From Desulfogranum japonicum DSM 18378 (GTDB lineage: Bacteria > Desulfobacterota > Desulfobulbia > Desulfobulbales > Desulfobulbaceae), in NCBI RefSeq assembly GCF_000429945.1, contig NZ_KE386994.1, positions 116,394-180,393 of the forward strand: a stretch of 64,000 nt of DNA, given 5' to 3'. The notes under the pieces are model-generated. The model was not told the origin of the DNA. It did no database searches and saw only the letters and a program-made list of their open reading frames with translations. Made by a program: the position numbers and the translations under genes. Below, piece by piece: positions 39,350 to 49,479 of this stretch (within the stretch, counting starts at the first letter, position 1; every line of letters begins with the position of its first letter).

Positions 39350-40520
39350 CGGTGATGGCCTGGAGGCATTTATTATCTGTGCAGGCGGTTTTTCGATGAT
39401 TGGCTGCGCTTACACATGGAGAGCAGGCCAAACCTGCATAAATAGGCGTTGAATTTCCGAGTGAACCATATAGAGCAGGTGTTTCCGGGCCAAAGAGTAC
39501 AAAGGTTGGCAGTGTGGTTATCGATGAAAAATGTCCTGGGCCGGAGTCATTGGTTACCATAAGCAAAGCCATTGAATAGAGAACAGGTAATTCTGCCAGA
39601 GTTGTTGCCCCTGTGAAGTTAACACACCGTTGACTGCCAACTTTTCTGCAAAGCATATCTGCTTCTTCATTCTCAGAGGGTGCTCCTGTAATCAGGACAA
39701 GAAACTTGTCGTTCCGTGAGAGGATTTTACTCGCTAGTTCCTGGTATCTTTCGGGCATCCATCGTCTCTGGGGTAGGAGTTCACTTGCATTGGGATTCAG
39801 CAGGACTATCTTGTGGTATCCAGGTTTATATTCGTTAAATCGATCGATTATGGTTTTCTGTATTGTTTGTTGTTCCTGAAGCGTCGGGTGAATTGTTGGC
39901 AGACCGATCTCCTTATCAGAAATATGGATCTTAGAATAGGGGACTTCCTCCTCTTTACTTTCAATTGCATAGACAAGAGCCACAAAGTTTTTTGCAATGT
40001 GGATATGAGGATTATATGCCACACGGTGGGTTAGAAGTTCACCCCTGTAAAGACCTTCGTTGTGAAATGCGTGGAATCCGACTCTTTTATTCGCCCCTGA
40101 AAGACCTGTCAGCAGAGCGGTAAAACGTGAAAAGAGTTCCAGATCGATAACCGTATCAATACCTTTTTTTCGAGTCCAGAAGAGAAATCGTAAAGTATCG
40201 ATTATCAAGGAAAGCAAGTTGTTTTCCCGCAGCGTGAAAATGTTGTTTTCTTCAACAGTGTTCAGCAGCTGTAAGCTTGCCTTATTTTTTCGGAAAATTA
40301 CAAAATATATCTCTGCCTGCAGGTTTTTTTTTGCCCTTTCCATTGCCGGGTTGGCGAGAATGGTAGAACCCATCTCTGAAAGTTCAACGAACAAAATTTT
40401 CCTGCTTTCAACCGGTTGTTTCTTTCCGTAAACATGGGCCAGTTTCAGGAGCCAGGTAAGGATGAATGTAAGAGGTATTCCGAACCACCGGTCGATGGTT
40501 CGCATGGAGTCAACAGTCAT
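39303..40520 (-). CDS. GT9 glycosyltransferase (ADP-heptose:LPS heptosyltransferase family)
   Basis: This 405-residue protein has the GT9 fold. The N-terminal part begins with a short hydrophobic helix and reads KILFVELSEMGSTILANPAM; the C-terminal donor-binding part has VTNDSGPGHFSSITTLPTFVLFGPETP. It ends with a Cys-rich stretch (ACSPCVSAANHRKTACTDNKC), common in heptosyltransferases of this subgroup. It likely builds LPS core. It overlaps the convergent PAP2 gene, and 30 bp separate it from the flippase-like gene upstream. Confidence 0.9.
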   Translation of the reverse strand: MTVDSMRTIDRWFGIPLTFILTWLLKLAHVYGKKQPVESRKILFVELSEMGSTILANPAMERAKKNLQAEIYFVIFRKNKASLQLLNTVEENNIFTLRENNLLSLIIDTLRFLFWTRKKGIDTVIDLELFSRFTALLTGLSGANKRVGFHAFHNEGLYRGELLTHRVAYNPHIHIAKNFVALVYAIESKEEEVPYSKIHISDKEIGLPTIHPTLQEQQTIQKTIIDRFNEYKPGYHKIVLLNPNASELLPQRRWMPERYQELASKILSRNDKFLVLITGAPSENEEADMLCRKVGSQRCVNFTGATTLAELPVLYSMALLMVTNDSGPGHFSSITTLPTFVLFGPETPALYGSLGNSTPIYAGLACSPCVSAANHRKTACTDNKCLQAITVTQVFDQIKEYLHSD

Positions 40521-40550
40521 AATCTTTTGTATGTAGTGGGCCGAGGTCTT

Positions 40551-41486
40551 TTATATATGACGCTTCTGGAAAAGAAATATAGCAAATCCCGGCAGCGAAG
40601 AAATAAGTAACAGTAAACCAAAAATAATAGAGAACAATAAAACCAGAGACTTATCAGCCCCTATGAGCAGGAAAAATCCTATCATGGCACTTTCCCGTAT
40701 GCCCCATCCAGCAAGGGAAATGGGCAGTATCGTCAGGAGAAGTACCGGAGGTACGAGTGTAATATATACAGCAAGATCAAATTCCAGCCCCAGGCCATTT
40801 CCCAGCATATAAAAAGAAAACATGGTAATAAGGTGGATAAAAATGCTGAGGCTGAGCTGGTTTAATATGGCAACAGGTGTGGCGTACACATCCCTGTAAC
40901 GCTGTGATAGACGGGGAATGTATGCCAGAAACTTTAATCGCTTGAGAATATTTACATTGCGAAGAAAGAAAAGTGAAATCAAAGCAATCAGGAGGCACAG
41001 GGTCAGCAGTATCAGCAGAGTAGAAATCTGAACCGGCAAGAGTTCCATGTTGAAAAGCAAGGCGAACAGATTCAGCAGGAGCAGACCACTCAACCCTATA
41101 ATGCGATCAATGAAGGTACCGTAAAATGCGTCTTCCTTGTTGTCAAGTATGCGGGAGCAGTCAAGGATACGCAATGCATCGCCGCCTATGCTGGTTGGCA
41201 AGCCCTGATTAAAAAAACAGCCCTTATAATAACTCATCAAATAAAAAGACAAAGGTTGACGGCAACCAAGACTTTTCATGATGAGAGACCAACGATAGGC
41301 AGCAAGAGATGTCCCGCATATCAGTAAAAATACCACACTTATCGGGATGTAGAGTGGTAATTTACGCACGGCATGAAGTGCAACCTGGATATCTATCTGA
41401 CGGAAAATCAAAAAAAGAATGATTCCGCTGAGGGCAAGCTTAATACAGTATTTCAAGGTTTCTGGTTGTTTAGCAATGTCTGGCAA
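40551..41486 (-). CDS. Flippase-like integral membrane protein (UPF0104/LPG synthase TM family)
   Basis: This 311-residue protein has about eight helices and the lysylphosphatidylglycerol-synthase transmembrane signature GCFFNQGLPTSIGGDALRI, plus PISLAGWGIRESAMIGFFLL near the C-terminus. Members lacking the synthase domain are usually called flippase-like and often sit with glycosyltransferases, as here. The start overlaps the LptF/G-like gene's stop by 34 bp, so the two are co-transcribed. Confidence 0.88.
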   Translation of the reverse strand: MPDIAKQPETLKYCIKLALSGIILFLIFRQIDIQVALHAVRKLPLYIPISVVFLLICGTSLAAYRWSLIMKSLGCRQPLSFYLMSYYKGCFFNQGLPTSIGGDALRILDCSRILDNKEDAFYGTFIDRIIGLSGLLLLNLFALLFNMELLPVQISTLLILLTLCLLIALISLFFLRNVNILKRLKFLAYIPRLSQRYRDVYATPVAILNQLSLSIFIHLITMFSFYMLGNGLGLEFDLAVYITLVPPVLLLTILPISLAGWGIRESAMIGFFLLIGADKSLVLLFSIIFGLLLLISSLPGFAIFLFQKRHI

Positions 41487-42883
41487 TATGAACAGGGTCT
41501 GAAACCTGATTCCTCTGCAACCTCTGGACTCAGGAATTCAATGGTACATTGGCTGCAAGTGTAGTTTTCACATTGTGATAAATGGTATTCCTTGGTCGTT
41601 GCATTCGCATGAACCTTGGTTCCGATGGTATCTGCATCACTCACTTCAACCGGTGTACGGCGATGCAGCAACCATTTCATGAACAAACCAAGATAATACA
41701 GAATCGGTTTTATAGTAATGTCAAATATGCTTGCCAGGAAATTCTGAACTGTTTCCGGCAAAATGGGGTACTCACGTTCCACTCTGTAGAAAATATAGAT
41801 GGCCAGCAATGCAAATATGATGTCCGGCAGCCACATACCCAAGAGTAATGGCAGGACCAGATCTTCAACCATGACCTTACAGGTCGTAGAAACAACGTAA
41901 AAGCCAACAAAGAATCCAAGTCCAATGGGAATACCTACAGCTCGTTTTCCTGGGCCTGCCTGCAATCCCAGAGGAAGGCCAAGCAGACTGAGGATGAAAC
42001 AACCCACGGGCATGACATAGCGATCCCAATATTCTGTCAGGAAGACAATACCTTTTTTATTATCCGGTCCAAAGCGTTCCGCCATTTGAATCAGCTGCTC
42101 CTGGGTAAGAGCTCCTCTGCTGATTTGATCCATGCTTTCGCCGTCAACGGTTTTAGGTGCTTGAAGCGGTATCTGCAGCTGGTATTTTTCAAAGCGAATG
42201 ACCTGGTTGTCTACTCCTTCGGCATTGTGGAGGGTACCGTCTTCTAGAATGATGGTGACCATCATTTTTTTAACCTCTGCCTCCATCCTGCCAGCTTTCG
42301 CTATTGTAATAATGGGTTGATCCCTGTCGCGCATGTCGGAGACGTAGACTCCGTGCCAATGATCATTTTCGTCTATATCATCTACATAGACGACCAGATC
42401 CCCAAGTGCTTCGGTAAAAGTTTTTTCTTTTAATCCCTTATCGATTTTTTCTTTAGCGAGCTGGAACATGAGCAGTTTCATGTTCTGCTCACCGGCAGGT
42501 ATCAGATGTACAGAGAAAAAACCAGTCAATGTGGCTATGGTCGCGGCAATAATCACCACTGGTGGAAGCATGCGCAGGAGGCTGATTCCACATGCCTTGA
42601 ACGCCAGAATTTCCCTGTCGTTGGTCAGCCGGGTGAAGCCAATAATAACTCCGGTCATGCTTGCCATGGGAATGACATACAAAAGCATATGGGGGAAAAT
42701 GTAGCAGAAAAGACGTATAAAGTCGGCAAAACCTATACGCAGTTCCAGGACAACTTCAAGCAGAGGAATGAGTCTGACCAGGAAAAAAACAGAGTATAGA
42801 ATAATGAAGCTTGCAAAAAAAGGAGCAAGCAACTCCGTTGCTACATAACTATATAACAGAAGCGGTAAACGTGGCAAACGCAT
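41453..42883 (-). CDS. LptF/LptG-family LPS export permease with Cys-rich C-terminal tail
   Basis: This 476-residue protein has the LptF/G core: three N-terminal helices, a periplasmic jellyroll region (about 115-270) and three more helices (about 285-390), with FTRLTNDREILAFKACGISLLRML as the coupling segment. The core ends near residue 395, after which about 60 residues (416-476) carry His434 and Cys438, 443, 446, 464 and 467 in the pattern YH-C-C-C-GFRPCSYC. This resembles the zinc-binding domain of Ada and related DNA-repair or nuclease tails. The core moves LPS from the inner membrane to the Lpt bridge; the tail is unusual and might sense metal or redox state. Confidence 0.85.
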   Translation of the reverse strand: MRLPRLPLLLYSYVATELLAPFFASFIILYSVFFLVRLIPLLEVVLELRIGFADFIRLFCYIFPHMLLYVIPMASMTGVIIGFTRLTNDREILAFKACGISLLRMLPPVVIIAATIATLTGFFSVHLIPAGEQNMKLLMFQLAKEKIDKGLKEKTFTEALGDLVVYVDDIDENDHWHGVYVSDMRDRDQPIITIAKAGRMEAEVKKMMVTIILEDGTLHNAEGVDNQVIRFEKYQLQIPLQAPKTVDGESMDQISRGALTQEQLIQMAERFGPDNKKGIVFLTEYWDRYVMPVGCFILSLLGLPLGLQAGPGKRAVGIPIGLGFFVGFYVVSTTCKVMVEDLVLPLLLGMWLPDIIFALLAIYIFYRVEREYPILPETVQNFLASIFDITIKPILYYLGLFMKWLLHRRTPVEVSDADTIGTKVHANATTKEYHLSQCENYTCSQCTIEFLSPEVAEESGFRPCSYCQTLLNNQKP

Positions 42884-42969
42884 GCAGGTGTAGAAGCTTC
42901 AATAATGAAATGTTTGATAGATTTGATTTTTGCCCCCGTGGGGGCATTAACCCCGTATCCTGGAAAACG

Positions 42970-44358
42970 CTATGCGCCTGGTTTCAGGAACTCTTTGATA
43001 TTCACATCGATCCAGTGCTGATCCCACCATTCCTTTGGCGTTACAAAAATACCGTGAATGAGCATGGAAAAATGCAGGTGATCGCCACCGGCCATACCTG
43101 TTGCTCCTGTATGCCCTATCAGAGCGTCTTTTTCAACCATAGAGCCTACGGTTGTGTCAATTTTGCTGAGGTGAGAATATAAGCTGTAAAGTCCCTGACC
43201 ATGGTCAAGAATAATCATATATCCATAGATTCCAAGATAATCAGCGTATGCCACTTTACCGCTGTTGGCAGCTCTGACTTCTGCCCTGGCCGTGGAGGCT
43301 ATATCAATGCCAAGATGGGTTTGGTTGTCAACGGGGCTGCCATTGTAAAAATAGGTCCTCTGGTCGGCAAAACCGGCCCGGTTTGCCCCAGCCATTCGCA
43401 AAAATCGATCATTCCATAACTGTTTTGGGTCTGGATTGGAGCATATCTTAGATATTGTTGCCGCATTTTGCTGGCGTATATCCCTGTTGGCATGCAGATA
43501 TTGCTCAATAGGCGTACCCTGCATTCCAGGGTAACGTTCCTGAAATTCGGGCAGTTTGTTTTTCAGGAAATTGTCACTGACGTTAATCCTGTCTGATTTT
43601 TTAGCAACTGCTTTAAAATTCATGTGTATTAAAGCTTTACCTTCATTCCCGGCCTCATCCCTGGCAATGACACTTGCGTTTTGCGGTTCCTCACTATTCC
43701 ATGGAAGAGCAATATAGCTGATGAACTGCTTGGGATGTTGATCAAGGGGAAAGCCTTGAAAAAAGAGATCGTCAATTTGCACGCCGTGTCTGGGAGAATT
43801 CTCTGATACCTCGTAAATAACAATCCCGCTTCCTCCTGGGCGAATATAATTTTGAGCATGGGTAATGGATACTCGCGGAGGAACACTGTCAATGATGACA
43901 GGGATACGCTTTACCGTCTCATTGCCTTTGAGAAGCCCGTTGAGCGAGAAGTCGCGGACAGTGACGACCAAGTCTGCTTTGCCATCCTGCAGCTGGGCAT
44001 TTTTAGTGTCGATGTTCACGGTTTCTGCGACAGTTGCAGGGCCGGCTGGTTTGAACCATGCCTGACGTTCGAAACTTCGATTGAAAATTTCACTTTTGAC
44101 ACCCTGCTGTTCCAGACTGACAACAATAGACTTTACACCACTGCGTTTATCATAAACCTTAAACGGGAGTTCAACATTACTTCCCAGATAGGTGATTTCT
44201 TTTTCCAGGGTTAAGCCGGGGTCTTCAGTTTCGAAAAGAATGAGGCCGGAAACAGCTGCAGCAATAACAGCAACAATAATAAGGGTTAAGGAAAATTTTT
44301 TGAGAAATCCACCTCGTCTATGACCTGAAAGTGATCTTCTTTTATTTCTTTTTGCCAT
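42970..44358 (-). CDS. M23 (LytM/NlpD-type) metallopeptidase
   Basis: This 462-residue protein starts with a basic segment and one membrane anchor (about 22-44). A roughly 250-residue periplasmic beta-rich region follows, and then a C-terminal M23 domain with HLGIDIAS (zinc His and Asp) and HLHFSM (zinc His). All LytM zinc ligands are present, so peptidoglycan endopeptidase activity is expected. It may cut or activate the cell wall during division or envelope growth. The upstream rng gene is on the same strand, 235 bp away. Confidence 0.93.
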   Translation of the reverse strand: MAKRNKRRSLSGHRRGGFLKKFSLTLIIVAVIAAAVSGLILFETEDPGLTLEKEITYLGSNVELPFKVYDKRSGVKSIVVSLEQQGVKSEIFNRSFERQAWFKPAGPATVAETVNIDTKNAQLQDGKADLVVTVRDFSLNGLLKGNETVKRIPVIIDSVPPRVSITHAQNYIRPGGSGIVIYEVSENSPRHGVQIDDLFFQGFPLDQHPKQFISYIALPWNSEEPQNASVIARDEAGNEGKALIHMNFKAVAKKSDRINVSDNFLKNKLPEFQERYPGMQGTPIEQYLHANRDIRQQNAATISKICSNPDPKQLWNDRFLRMAGANRAGFADQRTYFYNGSPVDNQTHLGIDIASTARAEVRAANSGKVAYADYLGIYGYMIILDHGQGLYSLYSHLSKIDTTVGSMVEKDALIGHTGATGMAGGDHLHFSMLIHGIFVTPKEWWDQHWIDVNIKEFLKPGA

Positions 44359-44593
44359 GCTATTTTGCTCTTTGTGTATCTTATATCTATCCTGAAACGA
44401 AATTTTGAGATTTGTTCTATTTCTGGTAGGATAGATTTGTTTTGCTCATACCATTTTGTTGAGATGTGGATTGTACGGTGTTGTTTTTCCACGTTTTTTT
44501 GGCTTGCTTTCAAGCCTGGGTAGGTCACCCGCCCCTTGGATTCATAGTTGCAAATGGAGGCTATATTGAATCAGGGTAAAACCATGTAGGTGT

Positions 44594-46093
44594 TTATTCC
44601 TTCCAGAGAATATCGTACCGCTTGATATGCATATCAGGAACAGCGGTAATGGTAAACTGTTTTCCGGTAATTTTTTCCAGTTCCTCGATGTGTGCTGCTT
44701 CTTCATTAAGCATCATGTCCGCAACTTTTGGGTGTACTTTGATAACCACCCCAGAGGCTGAAATTTTTCTCGCATCTTTAGTGATTTTTCGAAAAATTTC
44801 ATAACAGATTGTACGGCGTGATTTGAGAAAGCCGTCACCACCGCAGTAGCAGCAGGGTTCGCACATCATCTGGGTCAGACTTTCAGAAAGACGCTTTCTG
44901 GTCATCTGTACGAGTCCAAACTCAGATAATTTGAGAATGTTGACTTTACTTTTATCATCCTGCATGGCCTTTTTAAAGGCTTCGTATAACTCCTCGCGAT
45001 CCTGTTCATCATCCATATCGATGAAGTCGATAATGATAATGCCCCCAATATTACGAAGACATATCTGGTAGGCTATCTCTTTTACAGCCTCCATATTGGT
45101 CTTGAATATGGTTTCTGCCAGATCATTTTTGCCCACAAATCGTCCGGTGTTCACATCAATAACAGTCAGAGCTTCTGTAGGTTCGATGATGATATATCCA
45201 CCCGAGCGAAGCCAGACTTTTTTGTCAAGGGCAGAATTGATATCCATCTCTATTCCGTATGCTTCAAACAATGGATAGCTGGAATCGTGATGGAATATTC
45301 TTGGTTCCAGGCTTGGAGCAAATATTCTAGCATATCTAAGGAGTTCTGCATATACATCGTGATCGTCTACAACAAGCTGCTTGATATCTTCATGAAAATA
45401 ATCACGTACAGCTCGGCGAATGATATCAAGATCGCGATACAGGAGACAGGGGGCTGTCACTTTTTCTGATTTGGAAAGAATTTCATCCCAAAGTAGAAGG
45501 AGAAATTCCATATCAGCCTCTATTTCTTCACTACTGATATGCTCAGCAACTGTCCTGATAATAAAGCCGGCTCCGGAAGGGCGAAGCTGTTTGATTTTAT
45601 CTCTGAGCTGCTGGCGCACTTCCTCGTTTTCAATTTTTCTGGAAATGCCGATATGATCAGTTTGCGGCATATAAACCAGGTTACGGCAGGGCAGGGTGAT
45701 GTTACAGGTTAGACGGGCACCCTTTGAACCGATGGGTTCTTTAGCTATCTGTACAAGGATGGTTTGGTTTTCCTTGAGAAGATTTTGTATAGCTGCTGTA
45801 GATCCGGACTTCCCGCTCGTCTTTTCCTGGTTTGGTTCTTCTGGAGAATGGATATATTTTTCTGTATTGTTAACTACATCATCCACATATAGAAAGCCTG
45901 TTCTTTCCATTCCTATATCAATGAATGCGGCATTTATTCCCGGTAACACCCGGACGACGCGGCCCAGATAGATGTTACCGATAAGGCCTCTCTCTGAAAG
46001 ACGTTCCAGGTGAAATTGGATAAGGGTGCCGTTTTCAATAAGGGCAATTCGATTTTCATATGGTGTTGCATTGATGAGTATGTCTGTGTACAT
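44594..46093 (-). CDS. rng: Ribonuclease G
   Basis: This 499-residue enzyme has the RNase E/G catalytic core: an S1-like domain (NIYLGRVVRVLPGINAAFIDIG), the 5'-sensor/RNase H-like region, the magnesium-binding VIDVNTGRFVG and IIDFIDMDD segments, and the zinc-link CEPCCYC region. It is full length and lacks the C-terminal degradosome scaffold of RNase E, so Rng is the better name. It matures rRNA and degrades mRNA. Confidence 0.96.
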   Translation of the reverse strand: MYTDILINATPYENRIALIENGTLIQFHLERLSERGLIGNIYLGRVVRVLPGINAAFIDIGMERTGFLYVDDVVNNTEKYIHSPEEPNQEKTSGKSGSTAAIQNLLKENQTILVQIAKEPIGSKGARLTCNITLPCRNLVYMPQTDHIGISRKIENEEVRQQLRDKIKQLRPSGAGFIIRTVAEHISSEEIEADMEFLLLLWDEILSKSEKVTAPCLLYRDLDIIRRAVRDYFHEDIKQLVVDDHDVYAELLRYARIFAPSLEPRIFHHDSSYPLFEAYGIEMDINSALDKKVWLRSGGYIIIEPTEALTVIDVNTGRFVGKNDLAETIFKTNMEAVKEIAYQICLRNIGGIIIIDFIDMDDEQDREELYEAFKKAMQDDKSKVNILKLSEFGLVQMTRKRLSESLTQMMCEPCCYCGGDGFLKSRRTICYEIFRKITKDARKISASGVVIKVHPKVADMMLNEEAAHIEELEKITGKQFTITAVPDMHIKRYDILWKE

Positions 46094-46749
46094 ATATGCG
46101 TAATTTACCTGAGCTCGGCGGGAGAAGATTGTCAGGCTTTTTTTTTGTATAGAAAGTGCTGTTTGTTGGGAGTCAGAAATAATGTGCTTTGTCGCTTAAG
46201 CCCGCATTTTTTTATGATATTTCCTAATGTTATATTTAAGTATTTGAAATAATAGCGTTTGTCAAACATGCCTGAAAGGCAAAACACTTTTTAGGAAACT
46301 TGAAAAAAGCTCCCAATGTGCGAGTATATTATGCGGTATTTTCTTGATTTACAATTACTTACGGCAAGTAGAGACCGCTAAAACACTGCGGCGGCATGTC
46401 CGCACTGTAAAATCTACTCGTGAGAAATCCGGGTTGAAATCGTTTTCCTTTGATAACCTCGCACTATACTATAGAGAGGATAAATCTGCCAAAAGTAAAT
46501 AGTTTTTCTTGCAATGATCGGAGCGCCATCTGCTGATTTCAATTGAATACCGCACCACTATTTGTTGAATATATACAACAATGGGTGAAGACAACTATGT
46601 ATTCGGACATGCTTTTGTGGATTTCATGGTGGCTGATGTTCCATACTTTTGGCACATACTTACACAGTGAGAAATGACATTCCATATTCAGGCGGCGGAT
46701 TGCCGTCTGTTTAGTTGTTACCTTAACTCTAGCCTTTATTCAAGAACTC
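46094..46749. other. 656-bp divergent intergenic region
   Basis: No gene is supported here. It should hold the promoters of rng and of the GT2 gene. A two-tier inverted repeat at 46367-46418 (AGTAGA...TCTACT outside, GCGG...CCGC inside) is the only structure I see. Confidence 0.4.
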
Positions 46750-47610
46750 TTGATATCAGTTATACTTCCCACATACAATCGTGCCTCCCGTTTGACCCGT
46801 GCGATACGTTCCATTCAGCATCAGACATTGCAACCACAGGAAATCATAGTGGTTGATGACGGCTCAACAGATGATACAGCTGCAGTGGTAAGTGAAATGG
46901 CCAATGACTGCTCTTTCCCCATTGAATTGATTCACCAGGCAAACCGCGGTGCAGCAGCTGCAAGAAATCGTGGAATTTGTGCAGCTCGTTATCCTTATCT
47001 CAGCTTTTTGGATTCTGACGACTGGTGGCTGCCCCATAAACTGGAAAAGCAGTTTCAAGCAATGTCGTCTCATACACAATTTTTGGTATCCCATACACGT
47101 GAGATATGGTATCGGAGGGGGGTGCGGGTCAACCAGAAAAAAAAGCATGATCCGCCCCACGGAGATATTTTTATCCCGAGTCTGCAAATGTGTATGGTAG
47201 GTATGTCCACAGTCATGGTCAGGAGGGAAACCTTTACCCGGTTCGGGCTCTTTGACGAACGGTTACCATGTTGTGAAGATTATGAACTCTGGCTTCGCAT
47301 CGGAGCGCACGAGGAGTTTCTTCTTGTCCCTGAGCAACTCATCTGTAAAGATGGAGGAAGGGAGGATCAGCTTTCATATCAATATCGTCTTGGTATGGAT
47401 GTTTATCGCATTGAGGCTCTTTGTAGATTATTGGCAAACCATTCTTTGGCAACCGGGCAAAAGCAACTGGTTTTAGAAGAACTCAGCAGGAAATGTACTA
47501 TTTATGGTAACGGTTGTATGAAACATGGCCGACCAGGTGAAGGAAACTATTATCTTTCCTTACCCGGGCAAATAGCGCAATCTCTTGAAACAGCGAGTCA
47601 GGATGGGTGA
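46750..47610 (+). CDS. GT2 family glycosyltransferase
   Basis: This 286-residue cytosolic glycosyltransferase has the GT-A fold: SVILPTYNRASRLTRAIRS, VVDDGSTDDT and the DxD-type LDSDDWWLP. The start is TTG 46750, forced by the absence of ATG or GTG upstream in an otherwise open frame. It probably adds a sugar in surface polysaccharide synthesis. It is monocistronic or weakly linked to the radical SAM gene 75 bp downstream. Confidence 0.9.
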   Translation: MISVILPTYNRASRLTRAIRSIQHQTLQPQEIIVVDDGSTDDTAAVVSEMANDCSFPIELIHQANRGAAAARNRGICAARYPYLSFLDSDDWWLPHKLEKQFQAMSSHTQFLVSHTREIWYRRGVRVNQKKKHDPPHGDIFIPSLQMCMVGMSTVMVRRETFTRFGLFDERLPCCEDYELWLRIGAHEEFLLVPEQLICKDGGREDQLSYQYRLGMDVYRIEALCRLLANHSLATGQKQLVLEELSRKCTIYGNGCMKHGRPGEGNYYLSLPGQIAQSLETASQDG

Positions 47611-47685
47611 GTGCCATTATTCTGCCATATGGATTTCCTGCCCTCGAAGCTCTCTACAGTCATATTTATACACGAGTAGTACATC

Positions 47686-48810
47686 ATGACACGAAACAAA
47701 TCATATGGTGACCCTGCCAAATATGTGCGTCACCTCCATATTACCGAAGATTGCGAAGACAATCGGTACACTCAGGAGATTCTTGAGCGAACAGGATTGC
47801 CGTATACCATTTTAAAAACAGCTGAACGTCCTGTCATTGAAGGTACGTATCCTGGTAACCTGACAGAGGGTAAGCATCACCTGCTGCTTTGTAAGAATCT
47901 CGGTACATTTTTTAAACCATGTCCTGGTACAAAGGAATATCGATGTTGCGATTACCAGGTGCTTAATATCGGGATGGGCTGTCCCATGGACTGTGTGTAT
48001 TGTATCCTGCAGGCATACCTCAATAATCCCTGGATGAGTTTTTTTGTAAATATCGAAAAGTTGTTTACAGAACTTGATCAGGGCCTCGCTGACAAGAGTA
48101 GGGTGTTTCGCATTGGTACAGGTGAATTTACAGACAGTCTGGCCATTGACAGTATTACCCATCTGAGTCCCAGACTGGTCAACTACATACGAGATAAAGA
48201 AAACTGCATTTTGGAACTTAAGAGTAAAAGTGTTGTCATCGATAATCTGAAAGGACTGGATCACAATGGGCGGACAATTCTGGCCTGGTCACTTAACAGT
48301 CAGCAAGTGATGGCCCAAGAAGAGATTCGTACCGCATCTTTTGAAGAAAGACTGCAGGCTGCTGCCCAGGTTGCTGAATGGGGATACCATTTAGCATTTC
48401 ATTTTGACCCCATTATTTACCATGATGGATGGCAAGAAGGATATCGTGAAACTATCCGCAGGTTATTTGCATCAGTTCCGACTAAAAAAATTGTATGGAT
48501 CAGTCTTGGTGCGTTGCGTTATCTTCCGGCTTTAAAAGAAATTGCAGGGCTTCGATTTTCTGATTCCAGGTTTTTTTACGAAGAATTCGTTGATGGACTG
48601 GATGGAAAGAAACGGTATTTTCGTACTGAACGAGTTGCCATGTATCGTTTTATTCTTGCCGAAATCCAAAAATATGCAGCACCCTCCACCTGTGTGTATT
48701 TTTGTATGGAAAACGATGAGATCTGGCAGGAGGTGTTTGGCTTTGTGCCAGAGGAGAAAGGAGGTATTCCAGCCATGCTCGACAGAGCAGTTGGGCTTGC
48801 TCCATGTTAA
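47686..48810 (+). CDS. SPL-family radical SAM protein
   Basis: This 374-residue protein has the 4Fe-4S motif GMGCPMDCVYCILQAYL (Cys99, 103 and 106) and the architecture of spore photoproduct lyase-like proteins. Spore photoproduct lyase repairs UV dimers in spores. Relatives in non-sporulating bacteria have unknown roles, perhaps DNA lesion repair. Its neighbour is ssb, 75 bp downstream, which loosely supports a DNA role. Confidence 0.88.
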   Translation: MTRNKSYGDPAKYVRHLHITEDCEDNRYTQEILERTGLPYTILKTAERPVIEGTYPGNLTEGKHHLLLCKNLGTFFKPCPGTKEYRCCDYQVLNIGMGCPMDCVYCILQAYLNNPWMSFFVNIEKLFTELDQGLADKSRVFRIGTGEFTDSLAIDSITHLSPRLVNYIRDKENCILELKSKSVVIDNLKGLDHNGRTILAWSLNSQQVMAQEEIRTASFEERLQAAAQVAEWGYHLAFHFDPIIYHDGWQEGYRETIRRLFASVPTKKIVWISLGALRYLPALKEIAGLRFSDSRFFYEEFVDGLDGKKRYFRTERVAMYRFILAEIQKYAAPSTCVYFCMENDEIWQEVFGFVPEEKGGIPAMLDRAVGLAPC

Positions 48811-48885
48811 TAGTGGTAGATTTTTACATCTATCCCAGTATAGTGTGCGCTTTTAAAGAAAAGAACAACGCCGAGGATTTAAACA

Positions 48886-49314
48886 ATGATTAATAAGGTA
48901 ATCTTAATAGGTAATCTTGGGGCAGACCCTGAGATTCGATACACCCAGAGCGGTACTGCTGTGGCAACATTCAATATTGCCACTACAGAAAGATGGAAAG
49001 GTCAGGATGGCCAGATGCAGGAACAGACAGAATGGCACCGAATTGTGGCATGGCAACGCCTTGCTGAAATTTGTGGAGAATATCTTTCAAAAGGCTCAAG
49101 GGTCTATATAGAAGGTAAATTGCAGACACGAAAATGGCAGGACCAGAACGGCAATGACCGCTATACCACAGAAATTGTTGCCAGGGAGATGAAAATGCTC
49201 ACACCTAAAGGCGGCGGCGGTGGTGGAGCAGGCAGTAGTTTTGGTGGGGATTATGGCGATCCCGGTCCATCCTATTCAGGTCCCTCAGATATGGGTGAGG
49301 ATGTCCCATTCTGA
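48886..49314 (+). CDS. ssb: Single-stranded DNA-binding protein
   Basis: This 142-residue protein has the SSB OB-fold ([40 protein letters not shown]), a short Gly-rich linker and the acidic tail DMGEDVPF that recruits repair and replication partners. It is close to the classical length. A strong terminator follows. Confidence 0.97.
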   Translation: MINKVILIGNLGADPEIRYTQSGTAVATFNIATTERWKGQDGQMQEQTEWHRIVAWQRLAEICGEYLSKGSRVYIEGKLQTRKWQDQNGNDRYTTEIVAREMKMLTPKGGGGGGAGSSFGGDYGDPGPSYSGPSDMGEDVPF

Positions 49315-49350
49315 GAATCATCAGAGACCAAAACGTAAAAAATACCTCTC

Positions 49351-49377
49351 AAGGCCGCGTTTCACGCGGCCTTTTTT
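49351..49377 (+). terminator. Rho-independent terminator after ssb
   Basis: AAGGCCGCG and CGCGGCCTT form a perfect stem with a TTTCA loop, followed by TTTTG. It ends the ssb transcript. Confidence 0.9.
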
Positions 49378-49479
49378 GTTTTAGCGTTTGTAAAGTATTT
49401 CAACTTGATCTTGCTTATGAACTACTTTGCAAAAAATGTTAAAGGTCCCACCCCTACTCATCTTTTCGTATGTATTTAT

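Noticed and set aside
46430-46460. GGGTTGAAATC resembling a tRNA T-arm
   Set aside because: No acceptor or anticodon arm can be built around it.
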